From assembly GCF_029360705.1 (NCBI RefSeq), contig NZ_JARKMX010000008.1, positions 2,100,202 through 2,164,201 on the forward strand: a stretch of 64,000 nucleotides of DNA, given 5' to 3'. The notes below the pieces were generated by a model. The model saw only the letters and a list, made by a program, of their open reading frames with translations. It was not told where the DNA came from and ran no database searches. Made by a program: the position numbers and the translations under genes. Positions 8,745 to 18,020 of the stretch are shown in pieces (within the stretch, counting starts at the first letter, position 1; each line of letters starts with the position of its first letter). The stretch comes from Paraflavitalea pollutisoli. GTDB lineage: Bacteria; Bacteroidota; Bacteroidia; Chitinophagales; Chitinophagaceae.

Positions 8745-9170
8745 TTAAAACTTTCGGTGCTGATAAGGCATTCCCTTACCTTCCTCGCAATACAGCTTGA
8801 GGCTGTACAGAAAGAAACCCCAATTGTAGTTACAGCTACGGAAAAAGTCGGTCACCTCGCGCCAGTGCATATGCTTCAAAGTGATGGCGGTCTTAGTACC
8901 CTTGTCTTCCAGTTCAAAACTGATAATAGTCCTAACCCATTCCGGATCGGAGGCAACCACTTCCCAGACTACTTTTTTGCCGGGCACCAGTTCAATGATC
9001 TTCATCCGGTCGGTATCTGTACCAAAGGTAAATTCGTTGATCGCTCCTACATCCTGGTACACCTGTAGCTCAGTCGTCCATACGGCTCCTAAGCCTTTAC
9101 GCGTTGTCAGTGCTTCATAAACCTGCTGCGCCGGTACTTTAATGGTTAACAGGTGCTCGATATTTGCCAT
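8745..9170 (-). CDS. SRPBCC / AHSA1-like START-fold protein
   Basis: This 141-residue cytoplasmic protein of the Bet v1-like superfamily has the AHSA1-type opening IKVPAQQVYEALTTRKGLGAVWT, then strand pairs, then GKKVVWEVVASDPEWVRTIISFEL. A C-terminal helix (WGFFLYSLKLYCEEGKG) closes the cavity. Such proteins bind small hydrophobic ligands or act as accessory proteins; the ligand here is unknown. It is a single-gene transcription unit divergent from a GNAT acetyltransferase gene. No signal peptide or membrane segment. Confidence 0.87.
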   Translation of the reverse strand: MANIEHLLTIKVPAQQVYEALTTRKGLGAVWTTELQVYQDVGAINEFTFGTDTDRMKIIELVPGKKVVWEVVASDPEWVRTIISFELEDKGTKTAITLKHMHWREVTDFFRSCNYNWGFFLYSLKLYCEEGKGMPYQHRKF

Positions 9171-9277
9171 GTCTTATTTTATTATACTGTCTATAGAACA
9201 AATCCGGGCACAAGATAATAGCCGGGATGTACAAGACCAATTCTGATCAAACAAATCGCATGCCATCGACCATCCAG

Positions 9278-9309
9278 TTGAACACATTTCATCGTTCGCC
9301 GTAACTTTG
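9278..9309 (+). promoter_or_regulatory. Bacteroidota-type promoter with near-leaderless start
   Basis: The -7 box TAACTTTG (9302-9309) has a TTG triplet about 21 bases upstream (9278-9280). The ATG at 9316 begins six bases after the box, so the mRNA probably has almost no 5' leader. Confidence 0.6.
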
Positions 9310-9315
9310 CGCTGT

Positions 9316-9801
9316 ATGATACCGGACATTACCTATCGCATAGCATCCACTGCATCCGAATTTGAAGACGGAAAGCTACTCTTCCGGGAGTATGTCGACT
9401 CGCTCGACTTCGAATTGTCGTTCCAGGACTTTGCCGGCGAGCTGGCCATCATCGACCAGCAATTCAACCGGCCCACCGGTGCTTTGCTGTTGGCTTATCA
9501 TGAAGGCACCCCGATCGGCTGCTCGGGCGTACGCCGGATCGACTCTCCAACGGCTGAACTGAAACGCATGTACGTACGTGACGCCTACAAAGGGCAACGC
9601 GTCGGCGTACAATTGCTGGAACGTTCTATACAGGCTGCCCGTGATCTGGGCTACCAAAAGATAAGGCTGGACACCATCGATACCATGACACGTGCATTGG
9701 CGCTGTACCGCTCGTTTGGTTTTTACGAGATCCCGGCTTACCGGTTCAATCCGCTCGAGGGCGCGGTTTATATGGAGAAGGATTTGACGCACCCGGCGTA
9801 A
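9316..9801 (+). CDS. GNAT-family N-acetyltransferase
   Basis: The gene encodes 161 residues counted from the ATG at 9316. The GNAT core is clear: strand 4 in AELKRMYVRDAYKGQRVGVQLLE, which carries the acetyl-CoA pyrophosphate loop (QRVGVQ, a Q/RxxGxG/A variant). The following helix and strand, RDLGYQKIRLDTI, and the C-terminal ALALYRSFGFYEI complete the fold. It should transfer an acetyl group from acetyl-CoA to a small amine; the substrate is unknown. It is a single gene, preceded by a strong TAnnTTTG promoter, and faces the convergent GH2 operon. Confidence 0.88.
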   Translation: MIPDITYRIASTASEFEDGKLLFREYVDSLDFELSFQDFAGELAIIDQQFNRPTGALLLAYHEGTPIGCSGVRRIDSPTAELKRMYVRDAYKGQRVGVQLLERSIQAARDLGYQKIRLDTIDTMTRALALYRSFGFYEIPAYRFNPLEGAVYMEKDLTHPA

Positions 9802-9899
9802 CCGGCTTTCCAAGACTTGTGCACCTCATCGTACTGCATAAAGCGCGTTCTTATGCGCTTTCCAATCTGTAGGCCTACCCTTACGTGTATACCTAAAAT

Positions 9900-9934
9900 G
9901 CTACGAGGACAACCCAGGGAGCCATCCTCGTAGC
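9900..9934 (-). terminator. Hairpin terminator of the GH2 operon
   Basis: A 10-bp perfect inverted repeat (9900-9909 with 9925-9934) lies just past the stop of the GH2 gene. Read on the minus strand it is followed by ATTTTAGG. A second short hairpin (9841-9860) lies between it and the convergent GNAT gene. Confidence 0.6.
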
Positions 9935-9955
9935 CATCTATAAATGATTTCCTCA

Positions 9956-12900
9956 TCAATCGCTGCTTCCTGCCAACCGCAGCATATTCAATAGCAATTG
10001 CTGCCCCACGACATTTGCCGTATTTTGCTGGGAGTTGTTGAAGGTATTCATGGCTTCATTTTCACCATCTCCTTCTGCCCGCTTTTCTCCTTTCACACTC
10101 CGCAGACAAGACATGATATCCAAGGTGCTGATGATAATTTTACCCCGACCATGTGAAATCACACTTAACGCCGAGTACACCTCCGGCTTGTGATCGGATA
10201 CGCAGGCGGCGACCGTTTCGCCATTGAACAGCCGTAAACCCAACCTCTTTTTGTTATAGGCCGCAAAACATTGGTATTCCCAATTGAATACACAGTTCTG
10301 TGGAAGTCCGTTTAACAACGGATGTTCCTTCACAAAGAAGTTACCACCGTACCAACTTGTGCCTAACTCCTTGCTGCCCCGGTAATCGATCACTTCTTTG
10401 CGGCCCAGGAAGGTGGCCCAGCGTTCTACATCGCCGGCGACGATGAGCGTATTTCCTTCATTCACCCATTCCAGTATTTCCGTCACCAGCGGATTGCCTG
10501 TCTGCTGTGGTTCAAAACCACCCACCAATAGCCACTTACCTTCGGGACGGCCACTCTTGAATTCCTTGAAGGTATTGATGCCTGTCACGCGCAGGAAGCC
10601 TGCCATGACGCCGGTCGTATCTGCCACCATACCCGCCGCCGGCACACCGGCTGTTTGGAGCTTCACGGCAAACAACTGGTCGTCGCCACGAGCCACCACG
10701 GTGCTGCCTTTGCGCAGCTCTGCCGTAATGGTGGTATAACCCTCGGCTGGTGGCGCATACCGCAATCCAGCCGATAACAATTCGCCGTAGGTGACACCAC
10801 CGGTCACATTCACCCCGATCGTCTTTATGGCCGTTCGCTGTCCTTGTGCGTTCACAGCGCTGACCATTAGTTGATGCGGCCCTTTGATATCCTTTTCATT
10901 CACGATAAACAGGTCGATGGTCGTACTATCGCCCACCCCCAACACCTTTCGGTTCATTTTCACTGCCACAAACAAAGGCTTGTTATAGCGTGCGATCAAC
11001 TCCACATCCCCTTTGGGGTTGCGGTAATTGTCTACAATGCCTGAATGGTTTTCCAGCTTCATGCTTTCCCAGCCATTCACCGCATAGCCATCGATGGTAT
11101 TGCTGATGCGGATGTTCTCGATGGCCCGGCCCTGGTAATAGTATGCCACATTGCCCATGGCTCGGGTCAGCGCATCCACCGAGGGGAAGGCCTTGTAAAA
11201 ACCGGATGTTTGCAGAAACTGTGCGTACGCGTCATACCATGTCAGGTAATCCGCACTCTCCCACCCAATATCTTTCCCCCTGGATAAGATGTCTTTGCGG
11301 ATCAGTTCCAGGCGCGGTGGTGTTCCGATGGCCCCTTCCTCGCCGTAATAGATGATCTCATCGGGATGATCGAAATAACGCAGGTATTTGGTAGGATTAC
11401 TGTACAGGTTGTCATGGTATACGCCCGGACCACCTGCATGGTGCTGATCGAACCAGCCATAATCTTTGAAGGTGGTGCTATAAGGCATCAGGTGGAGTTT
11501 GAAACGCGGATCAGGCCCCATCTGTATGGAACCATTGGAAGAGTTGTAGGTGATGATCCGACTTTCGTCCAGCGCGCGGGCTGCCAGCATTTGTGCGCTG
11601 TCCTTTGCCTGTGGTTGCGCGCCCCGCTCATTGTGCAGGTTGTAAATCACCAGTGAAGGATGGCTACGGTCGCGCCGGATCATGCGAAACAACTTCTCAT
11701 TGCGCACGGTGAAATAATAGTCTGCCTGCTTCTTTCCCAGCGCATCGGTCGCGTTAAATCGATCAGCAGGATACTGGTTGCCGCCCGGTTCTTCAAAATA
11801 CAACAGGCCCAGTTCGTCAGCGGCATCGAGTACATTCTGCTGACCAATGGTACGGTGAAAGTTGAGCATATTCAATCCCAGCTGCTTCGCTACGGACACC
11901 TGTTTACGCGCCAGCTCGTCGGAGGGCATGATGCCATTACCTGGCCAGAAGCCCCAGGAGATGGCGGTGCGTAAAACGATACGTTTGCCATTCAAGTAAA
12001 ACTGCCGGTCGCCTGCGACGTCGCGCACTTCGAACCAGCGAAAGCCAAAGCGACGGCTCATCGAATCGACCGCCTTATGGCTGGACAGTCGTGCCCGCAA
12101 TACATACAAGTGTGGCGAATCGACGCTCCACAGTTTGGCGTCCGGCAGCTCGACAAACGTCCGGTATAGATTGCTATCCCGCTTTAGCCCTGTCAGTGCA
12201 TATTGCTCAGCCCATACCCGCTTACGGCTTTTGGCCTCCACCACTTCCAACGCCAGTTGTGCGTTGGTCACGTCGGCCCCGTTCGCTATGCGTACTTCTA
12301 CGCGTACCTTTTGCGGCGCGGGCATATTGCTTACAAACACATCACTGATGTGCAGTGGATCGGTGGTCACCAGCTTTACACGACCCGTAATACCGCCAAA
12401 GCCATGTGTGGGCTGGGTACGGTAATCGCCCCACATAAAGTTTTGCGAATCGCGCCAGTCGAAGTTGCCGTTGGGATCGGTGATGCGGACCGCTATTTCA
12501 TTCTCTTTGCCGTGTTGCACCGCCTGGGTAATATCTACTTCAAACGGTGTACTGTTGACCAGGTCATAACCCACCAGCTTGCGGTTGACAAACACTTCGG
12601 CCCGGAAGCGTACCGACTCAAACTGCAAGGTGATGCGTTGCCCCTTGCGTGTGGCAGGCACCATGACTTTGGTCGTAAACCAGGATACACCGAGATAGTT
12701 ACCGGCTACCCCAAAGGAATTGCCATTGCGGCCCCAGTAATACTGTTCTACGGTGGCAGGTAATTGTACCGTTTTGCCAGGAGCTTGCTGCAAATGATCC
12801 CAGCCACCGGTGGGAAGATTGACCGGTACGGACCGGATATCGACGGGCGGTGCAAATAGCTGGTCATTCTTCCAGCGTGCGGCAGTATCGAGCCATAGCT

Positions 12901-12997
12901 TCCAGGGATACTGCGTAAGGTCGGTGGTGGTTCTACCGGTTTGGGCAATAGCAGTGATCGCCCAACAAGAGGCGATCACTGTAAGTATCTTTTTCAT
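9956..12997 (-). CDS. Secreted GH2 glycoside hydrolase with C-terminal amidotransferase-like domain
   Basis: This 1013-residue exported glycosidase has a signal peptide (1-19) and a jelly-roll sugar-binding domain (about 60-210, SWFTTKVMVP...FRAEVFVNRKLVGY). An immunoglobulin-like domain (about 215-325) precedes the TIM barrel. Barrel landmarks are GLNMLNFHR, the acid/base glutamate in IYNLHNERG (about E457) and the probable nucleophile in YYGEEG (about residue 552). After a beta-rich linker, about 795-1010 resembles a class-I glutamine-amidotransferase-like fold (KWLLVGGF...VNEGNTLIVAGD...GRGKIIISTLDI), as seen in some large glycosidases. Substrate cannot be told from sequence. It is the last gene of the sigma/FecR/SusC/SusD operon, 18 bases after SusD, so it likely cleaves the glycan imported by that receptor. 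Confidence 0.88.
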   Translation of the reverse strand: MKKILTVIASCWAITAIAQTGRTTTDLTQYPWKLWLDTAARWKNDQLFAPPVDIRSVPVNLPTGGWDHLQQAPGKTVQLPATVEQYYWGRNGNSFGVAGNYLGVSWFTTKVMVPATRKGQRITLQFESVRFRAEVFVNRKLVGYDLVNSTPFEVDITQAVQHGKENEIAVRITDPNGNFDWRDSQNFMWGDYRTQPTHGFGGITGRVKLVTTDPLHISDVFVSNMPAPQKVRVEVRIANGADVTNAQLALEVVEAKSRKRVWAEQYALTGLKRDSNLYRTFVELPDAKLWSVDSPHLYVLRARLSSHKAVDSMSRRFGFRWFEVRDVAGDRQFYLNGKRIVLRTAISWGFWPGNGIMPSDELARKQVSVAKQLGLNMLNFHRTIGQQNVLDAADELGLLYFEEPGGNQYPADRFNATDALGKKQADYYFTVRNEKLFRMIRRDRSHPSLVIYNLHNERGAQPQAKDSAQMLAARALDESRIITYNSSNGSIQMGPDPRFKLHLMPYSTTFKDYGWFDQHHAGGPGVYHDNLYSNPTKYLRYFDHPDEIIYYGEEGAIGTPPRLELIRKDILSRGKDIGWESADYLTWYDAYAQFLQTSGFYKAFPSVDALTRAMGNVAYYYQGRAIENIRISNTIDGYAVNGWESMKLENHSGIVDNYRNPKGDVELIARYNKPLFVAVKMNRKVLGVGDSTTIDLFIVNEKDIKGPHQLMVSAVNAQGQRTAIKTIGVNVTGGVTYGELLSAGLRYAPPAEGYTTITAELRKGSTVVARGDDQLFAVKLQTAGVPAAGMVADTTGVMAGFLRVTGINTFKEFKSGRPEGKWLLVGGFEPQQTGNPLVTEILEWVNEGNTLIVAGDVERWATFLGRKEVIDYRGSKELGTSWYGGNFFVKEHPLLNGLPQNCVFNWEYQCFAAYNKKRLGLRLFNGETVAACVSDHKPEVYSALSVISHGRGKIIISTLDIMSCLRSVKGEKRAEGDGENEAMNTFNNSQQNTANVVGQQLLLNMLRLAGSSD

Positions 12998-13015
12998 GGG
13001 TGTGATAAACAGGCA

Positions 13016-14653
13016 TTATTGGTAGCCTTCGTTTTGTTTGAATTGATCTTTGTTGGTGACGGCATCGATCTGTGATTGCGGAATAGGACGCAATACGTGG
13101 TGCGCCTGAATGTTCACCGCATTATCCGGATTGTAGGCCTTTACACGCTCGATCAGTTTACCGGTACGTTTCAGGTCAAACCAACGCAGTTGTTCGCCGG
13201 CCAGTTCGCGGGCGCGCTCATCGAGGATGAAATCAAGCGTTACCTGTGCCGGGGTGATCTGCATTTCTGCTATTCTTCCTGGCTTGGCGGCACGCGTACG
13301 CACCTCATTGATATAACCGGCAGCCAGGTCAGCATGGTTAAGCTTCAGCTCGGCTTCGGCAGCGATGAGGTATACTTCTGCCAGCCGGATCACAAATACA
13401 TCGCGGGCACTTTGTGCTTCATTGAAGCTGGCGCGGGTGGGATCCATGAACTTCGACAGCTGCTCGTAGCGGTTATTGTCTTTTACCGAACCATCGGCAT
13501 TGTAGGTTTTGCTGCGGTCGTAGATCTGGTATTTTTTGGTGGCCTCCAGGGCATTATCGATCTCTTTGTTGGTACAGTATACCGCTGTATCCCCCACTTT
13601 CAATGTATTGGTAGCCGTATTGGCGAACCAGTATTGCCAGAAAGACCCTTCGTGGCGTGCATCGGCATCGGTATACAGATCAAGCAGGAAACGGGAAGGC
13701 ATATACCGCACGAAGGGGCGACCGTTCTTCAGGTCACGCACCAGCCCCGGCAGGTTGTCGTATTTCATCAGGAACAACATATGTCCGCTATTGCTGCCAC
13801 GGCCGTGTCCATAGGGATTGAGCGCACTATTGGCCAGGTCATTCAAAGCAAAGTCTTCGTTGTAGTTGACCGTGTATACGACTTCCTTGCTCTTAAGGTT
13901 GCTCATCTTCCAGAGGTCGGCAAATACGGGTTCCAGTTTGTAATTGGTATTGGCAATAACCGCCTTGGCCATATCGAGTGCTTCCTGGTTCATGCCCCGG
14001 GTAAGGTACATGCGGGCGAGGAAAGCCTGGGCAGCGCCTTTGGTGGCACGACCCCATTGTGGCTGTGTAGCCGGCAGGTTATTGATGGCGGTGTTGAGGT
14101 CGGCGAAGATCTGTTTGTAAAAAGTATCCACGGGCGTACGGTTGGCTGTCGATACGATGCCATTGGTATTCTCCAGTGTAAAATGCACCCCACCCCAGGT
14201 CTCTACGATATGCCAGTAGTAGAAGGCACGGAGAAAGCTTAGCTCACCGGTGCGGGTTGATTTTGCCGTTGGGGCCAATCCTGCTTTGTCGATGTTGATC
14301 AATCCTCCATTGATGAGGTTGATGCCGGCATACAGTTCGCGCCATTCGGACGAGAGGGCGCCATTACCTGCCTGCAGGTTGATGTACCGGGTAAGGTCGA
14401 GGTATACATCACCACTGCCGCTGGTCCAGATATCGGTACCGGTTTCGGCCAGGTTGTATCCTTCTTCTTTTCCGTACCACCAGCGTTGGTATGAATAAGC
14501 GGCATTGACCAGTGTTTCAAAACCCTCCGGGGTTGTATAGACCGACTCGGCCGTTAAACCGCCGGGATTGTATTCTTCCAACGTGCTTTTGCAGGCGGTA
14601 GCTCCCGCAAGCACCATCGTCAGCAATATGATATGGCAATAGATTCGTTTCAT
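13016..14653 (-). CDS. SusD/RagB-family nutrient-binding lipoprotein
   Basis: This 545-residue outer-membrane lipoprotein has its lipobox at GATAC (cysteine 21). It has the SusD signature: an N-terminal helix with TPEGFETLVNAAYSY, the conserved LSFLRAFYYWHIVETWGG, TPR-like helices, and the C-terminal block RLAEVYLIAAEAELKLN...INEVRTRA followed by ILDERARELAGEQLRWFDLKRTG. It caps the SusC channel and binds the substrate before import. The start at 14653 is chosen for the signal peptide; an upstream in-frame extension has no such signal. It lies 19 bases after SusC and 18 before GH2. Confidence 0.96.
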   Translation of the reverse strand: MKRIYCHIILLTMVLAGATACKSTLEEYNPGGLTAESVYTTPEGFETLVNAAYSYQRWWYGKEEGYNLAETGTDIWTSGSGDVYLDLTRYINLQAGNGALSSEWRELYAGINLINGGLINIDKAGLAPTAKSTRTGELSFLRAFYYWHIVETWGGVHFTLENTNGIVSTANRTPVDTFYKQIFADLNTAINNLPATQPQWGRATKGAAQAFLARMYLTRGMNQEALDMAKAVIANTNYKLEPVFADLWKMSNLKSKEVVYTVNYNEDFALNDLANSALNPYGHGRGSNSGHMLFLMKYDNLPGLVRDLKNGRPFVRYMPSRFLLDLYTDADARHEGSFWQYWFANTATNTLKVGDTAVYCTNKEIDNALEATKKYQIYDRSKTYNADGSVKDNNRYEQLSKFMDPTRASFNEAQSARDVFVIRLAEVYLIAAEAELKLNHADLAAGYINEVRTRAAKPGRIAEMQITPAQVTLDFILDERARELAGEQLRWFDLKRTGKLIERVKAYNPDNAVNIQAHHVLRPIPQSQIDAVTNKDQFKQNEGYQ

Positions 14654-14672
14654 GGTATGATGAGTTGTTGCA

Positions 14673-17600
14673 TTAAAAATTAACATTGAGTCCAAACACG
14701 AAGAGCTTGGTCATCGGGAAATTTTCTGAACCGCCGCGCTCCGGATCGTATTCGATGTTGTCTTTGGTCCAGGTGAAGAGGTTCTTGGCCGTTACATACG
14801 CACGGATGCTACTCACAAAGGAACCTTTCAGCAGGGCACCTGGCACATTATATCCCAACGATATATTGCGCAGCCGCACATAAGAACCGTTCCTGTAGGG
14901 CAAGGTAGACAGGTACAACAGGTTGCCGTTCTTATTGGGACGCGGATAGTCGTTGGAAGGATTTTCCGGTGTCCAATAATTGAGGCCGGTGGTGCTGTTA
15001 CCCAATCCTTGTGCATCGAAGCGACCATACCGGTCGGCATTGATCATCTGGCCTATGCGGGCAAAGAAGAAGACATTCAGGTCAAATCCTTTGTACTTAA
15101 CCGTATTGTCGAAACCGCCGCTCCATTTGGGACGGGGTGTGCCAAGAATGATACGGTCGTTCTGCGTTTCGATCTTACCATCGTTGTTCTGGTCTTTGAT
15201 CCTGATCTCTCCCGGCTTTTGGTTGTACTTCGCTGCGTCTGTGGCATCTTTGGTTTGCCAGATGCCGATCTTCTCATAATCATAGTACACGTTGATGGGC
15301 TGACCGAGGAACCAGCCATTGCCGATGTCATCTTTGCCGGTTACCAGTTCTACAAACTCTTCTTTGTTGTGCGTGAAGGTGAAGTTGGAGGTCCAGGAGA
15401 AATCACGGCTTTCGATATTGACGGTCGACAGCGATACTTCTACACCCCGGTTGCGGGTTTTACCGATGTTCTGCACAACCGTTGTGACACCTGTTGTAGG
15501 CGGCAGGCCCCTTGGCAACAGCAGATCCTTTGTCGTGGCTTCGTACACATCGACAGCACCAGTAATGCGGTTATTGAGGATACCGAAATCGAGGCCCAGG
15601 TTTTTGGTGGTGGTCAACTCCCAACCCAGGGAGGTATTACCTACCTGGCGGGAATAGGTGTAGGCCTGTGCGGGCGTATTGTCCCAACCAAAGGCCATGC
15701 GGGTCAATTGACTTTGTGTGCTGTAAATATAACTATTGCCCGGGTCATTGCCTGCCACACCATAGCTTACCCGCAACTTTAGATCGCTGAGCACATTTTG
15801 CTTCTGCAGGAAAGATTCGTCGATGGCGCGCCAGGCAAAGGCTGCGGAGGGGAAGAAGGTCCATTTGTTGCCTACTGCCAGTTTGGAAGAACCGTCTGCC
15901 CTGCCCGTAAGGGTGAGCAGGTATTTGTTCATGAAGCCGTAGTTGATACGGCCCGCAAACGATACCAGGTCAGACTTGAGGTAGTCGGAGCTGATCTTGA
16001 TCTCCTCCGAGTTGTTTTCGAGGGCATAGAACAATTGCGAAGGCAGCAATTGATTGACACCGGTAGCAGAAGCGTCTTCGGACTGAAAACCAACGTAGCT
16101 ACCAATGGCGGTGACCGACAAGTTGTGGTTGCCGGTGTTCTTGATATAGGTCAGTACGTTTTCCCAATTGAGGTTGCGGCTCATGCTGGTGAGGTATTGC
16201 GATTGCGATTTGCCCTGTAGGCCACGATCGAGCGACTTGGGCGAAGCATAGATACCCTGACGGGTATTGGCCGTATTGGCGCCGAAGGTGCTGCGGAATG
16301 TAAGACCCGTCATGGGTTTGATCTCTACATAGGCATTGGCCAGCACACGCGTCGTTTGTACGGAGTTTTTGTAGACGCCGGGTTGTTCATCGGCCAGCGG
16401 GCTACCGGTTTGTCCGTCGATGAGCAGGAAGTTGAAATTTCCCAGGGAGTCGTACAAAGCGCCCAGCGGGCTCACCTTGTTGGCCTGGTTGAGCGGGTCG
16501 CGGCGAACACTCTGGTTATAATACGTATACTGACTTTGCATGCCGATGGTCATGAACTTGTTGACGGTGAAGTCGAGGTTGAGGCGGCCTGAGTAACGCT
16601 TGAGGTCATCCAGTTTGAGTAGGCCCTTTTCATTGAAGTAGTCAAGCGACATGTAGGCCTTCAACTTATCAGACCCACCGCGTATGCCCAGCTGATAGTC
16701 CTGTTGTAGTCCTTTGTGCAATAGTTCTTCCTGGTAGTCGGTCCAGGTCCTGTTTTGAACAGCTTTCAACTCGCCGTTGCCAGCGAAGGCCACAGGATCA
16801 TCGGCTGTGCTGTTCCAAAGGCCGGCGGCACGATAAGCTTCCCGTCGCATATTGGTAAACTCATCGAAGTTCATGGCTTTGGGGTACATGGTGGCTTCTG
16901 ATACGCCCACATAACTATTGAAAGAGACATCGGTTTTGCCGCTGGCTCCTTTCTTGGTGGTAATGATCACCACGCCGTTGGCAGCGCGTGAACCATAGAT
17001 GGCGGTGGAGGAGGCATCTTTCAGCACTTCCATGGACTGGATGTCATTGGGGTTGATATCTTCTATACGCTGGTACTGGATACCATCTACAATGATGAGC
17101 GGCTGGGTTCCGCTCGCTACGGAGCGTACACCCCGAATGGTGATGGATACACCAGAACCTGCCTGACCGCTGCTGCGAACGATATCCGCACCGGCGATCT
17201 TGCCTTGGGCTGCTTCCAGCACGTTGGTGGTAGGCACTTCTTTCAGCTCTTCTCCTTTGAGGGATACAACCGACCCCGTCAGGTCTTTTTTGCGCACGGC
17301 GCCGTAACCGATAATAACGACCTCATCGAGGCTCGTGCGGGCGCTGTCTAGGGAGATCGACAGGTTGGTTTGTTTGCCGATGCGCAGTTCACGGGTTTGG
17401 AAACCGATATATGACACCACGAGGGTGGCGTTGGCTTTCGACACATCGATCGAGAAGGTTCCGTCGTTCTTCGTCATGGTGTTGTTGCTGGTGCCCTTCT
17501 CCGTGACGGAGGCACCGCTGAGTGGCTCGGCGTTGCTGTTGGTCACTTTTCCGGTAATGAGTTGGGGCAATGGCGGCGGCGGCGCTACCGGCGTTATGGG

Positions 17601-17897
17601 CGCGAGCCGTTCTTTCAACACGATGGTTTTGTCGACAATGGTCCAGGTGAGTGGCTGTCCTTCGAGGCAGGTACGCAGCGCCTGGTCGAGCGGAGCATCC
17701 TTCACGGCAACGGAAACTTTGTTGTTTTTGTCGAGCAGGCCATCGGCATAAAAGAATACATACCCGGTTTGACGGGTGATGGCTTTGAAGATCTTTTCGA
17801 GCGGTGCATTGCGCTCGTGCAGGGTGACCGTTTGACCGGTGGTCGCTGCTCCTGCATTGAGGCAGGCAATCGTGAGTAAAATGGCAGTTAATTTCAT
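14673..17897 (-). CDS. SusC/RagA TonB-dependent receptor with STN domain
   Basis: This roughly 1074-residue outer-membrane importer has a signal peptide and an N-terminal STN domain (VTLHERNAPLEKIFKAITRQTGYVFF onward) used for signalling to FecR. A carboxypeptidase-D-like repeat (ITGKVTNSNAEPLSGASV...), the SusC signature DEVVIIGYGAVRKKDLTGSV, the plug (VSITIRGVRS...PLIIVDGIQ; ASSTAIYGSRAANGVVIITTKKG) and a large beta-barrel follow, ending in the aromatic strand LFVFGLNVNF. With the adjacent SusD it forms the pedal-bin glycan importer. The STN domain plus the upstream FecR and sigma genes show that it also senses its own substrate. The start at 17897 gives the signal peptide. Confidence 0.96.
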   Translation of the reverse strand: MKLTAILLTIACLNAGAATTGQTVTLHERNAPLEKIFKAITRQTGYVFFYADGLLDKNNKVSVAVKDAPLDQALRTCLEGQPLTWTIVDKTIVLKERLAPITPVAPPPPLPQLITGKVTNSNAEPLSGASVTEKGTSNNTMTKNDGTFSIDVSKANATLVVSYIGFQTRELRIGKQTNLSISLDSARTSLDEVVIIGYGAVRKKDLTGSVVSLKGEELKEVPTTNVLEAAQGKIAGADIVRSSGQAGSGVSITIRGVRSVASGTQPLIIVDGIQYQRIEDINPNDIQSMEVLKDASSTAIYGSRAANGVVIITTKKGASGKTDVSFNSYVGVSEATMYPKAMNFDEFTNMRREAYRAAGLWNSTADDPVAFAGNGELKAVQNRTWTDYQEELLHKGLQQDYQLGIRGGSDKLKAYMSLDYFNEKGLLKLDDLKRYSGRLNLDFTVNKFMTIGMQSQYTYYNQSVRRDPLNQANKVSPLGALYDSLGNFNFLLIDGQTGSPLADEQPGVYKNSVQTTRVLANAYVEIKPMTGLTFRSTFGANTANTRQGIYASPKSLDRGLQGKSQSQYLTSMSRNLNWENVLTYIKNTGNHNLSVTAIGSYVGFQSEDASATGVNQLLPSQLFYALENNSEEIKISSDYLKSDLVSFAGRINYGFMNKYLLTLTGRADGSSKLAVGNKWTFFPSAAFAWRAIDESFLQKQNVLSDLKLRVSYGVAGNDPGNSYIYSTQSQLTRMAFGWDNTPAQAYTYSRQVGNTSLGWELTTTKNLGLDFGILNNRITGAVDVYEATTKDLLLPRGLPPTTGVTTVVQNIGKTRNRGVEVSLSTVNIESRDFSWTSNFTFTHNKEEFVELVTGKDDIGNGWFLGQPINVYYDYEKIGIWQTKDATDAAKYNQKPGEIRIKDQNNDGKIETQNDRIILGTPRPKWSGGFDNTVKYKGFDLNVFFFARIGQMINADRYGRFDAQGLGNSTTGLNYWTPENPSNDYPRPNKNGNLLYLSTLPYRNGSYVRLRNISLGYNVPGALLKGSFVSSIRAYVTAKNLFTWTKDNIEYDPERGGSENFPMTKLFVFGLNVNF

Positions 17898-18020
17898 AAT
17901 GAGGCGCTTTTTAGGTCGTTCACGAACACATACCGGCATCGTTGTTGGCAACGGGTTGCCGCAAGCAATCGAAAGCATAATGGGTTACAGTTTTTGGTGA
18001 ATACGATGTTGCATTTTCTC

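Noticed and set aside
13076-14242. Open frame of about 390 codons antisense to the SusD gene
   Set aside because: SusD motifs are clear on the minus strand; this frame is a shadow.
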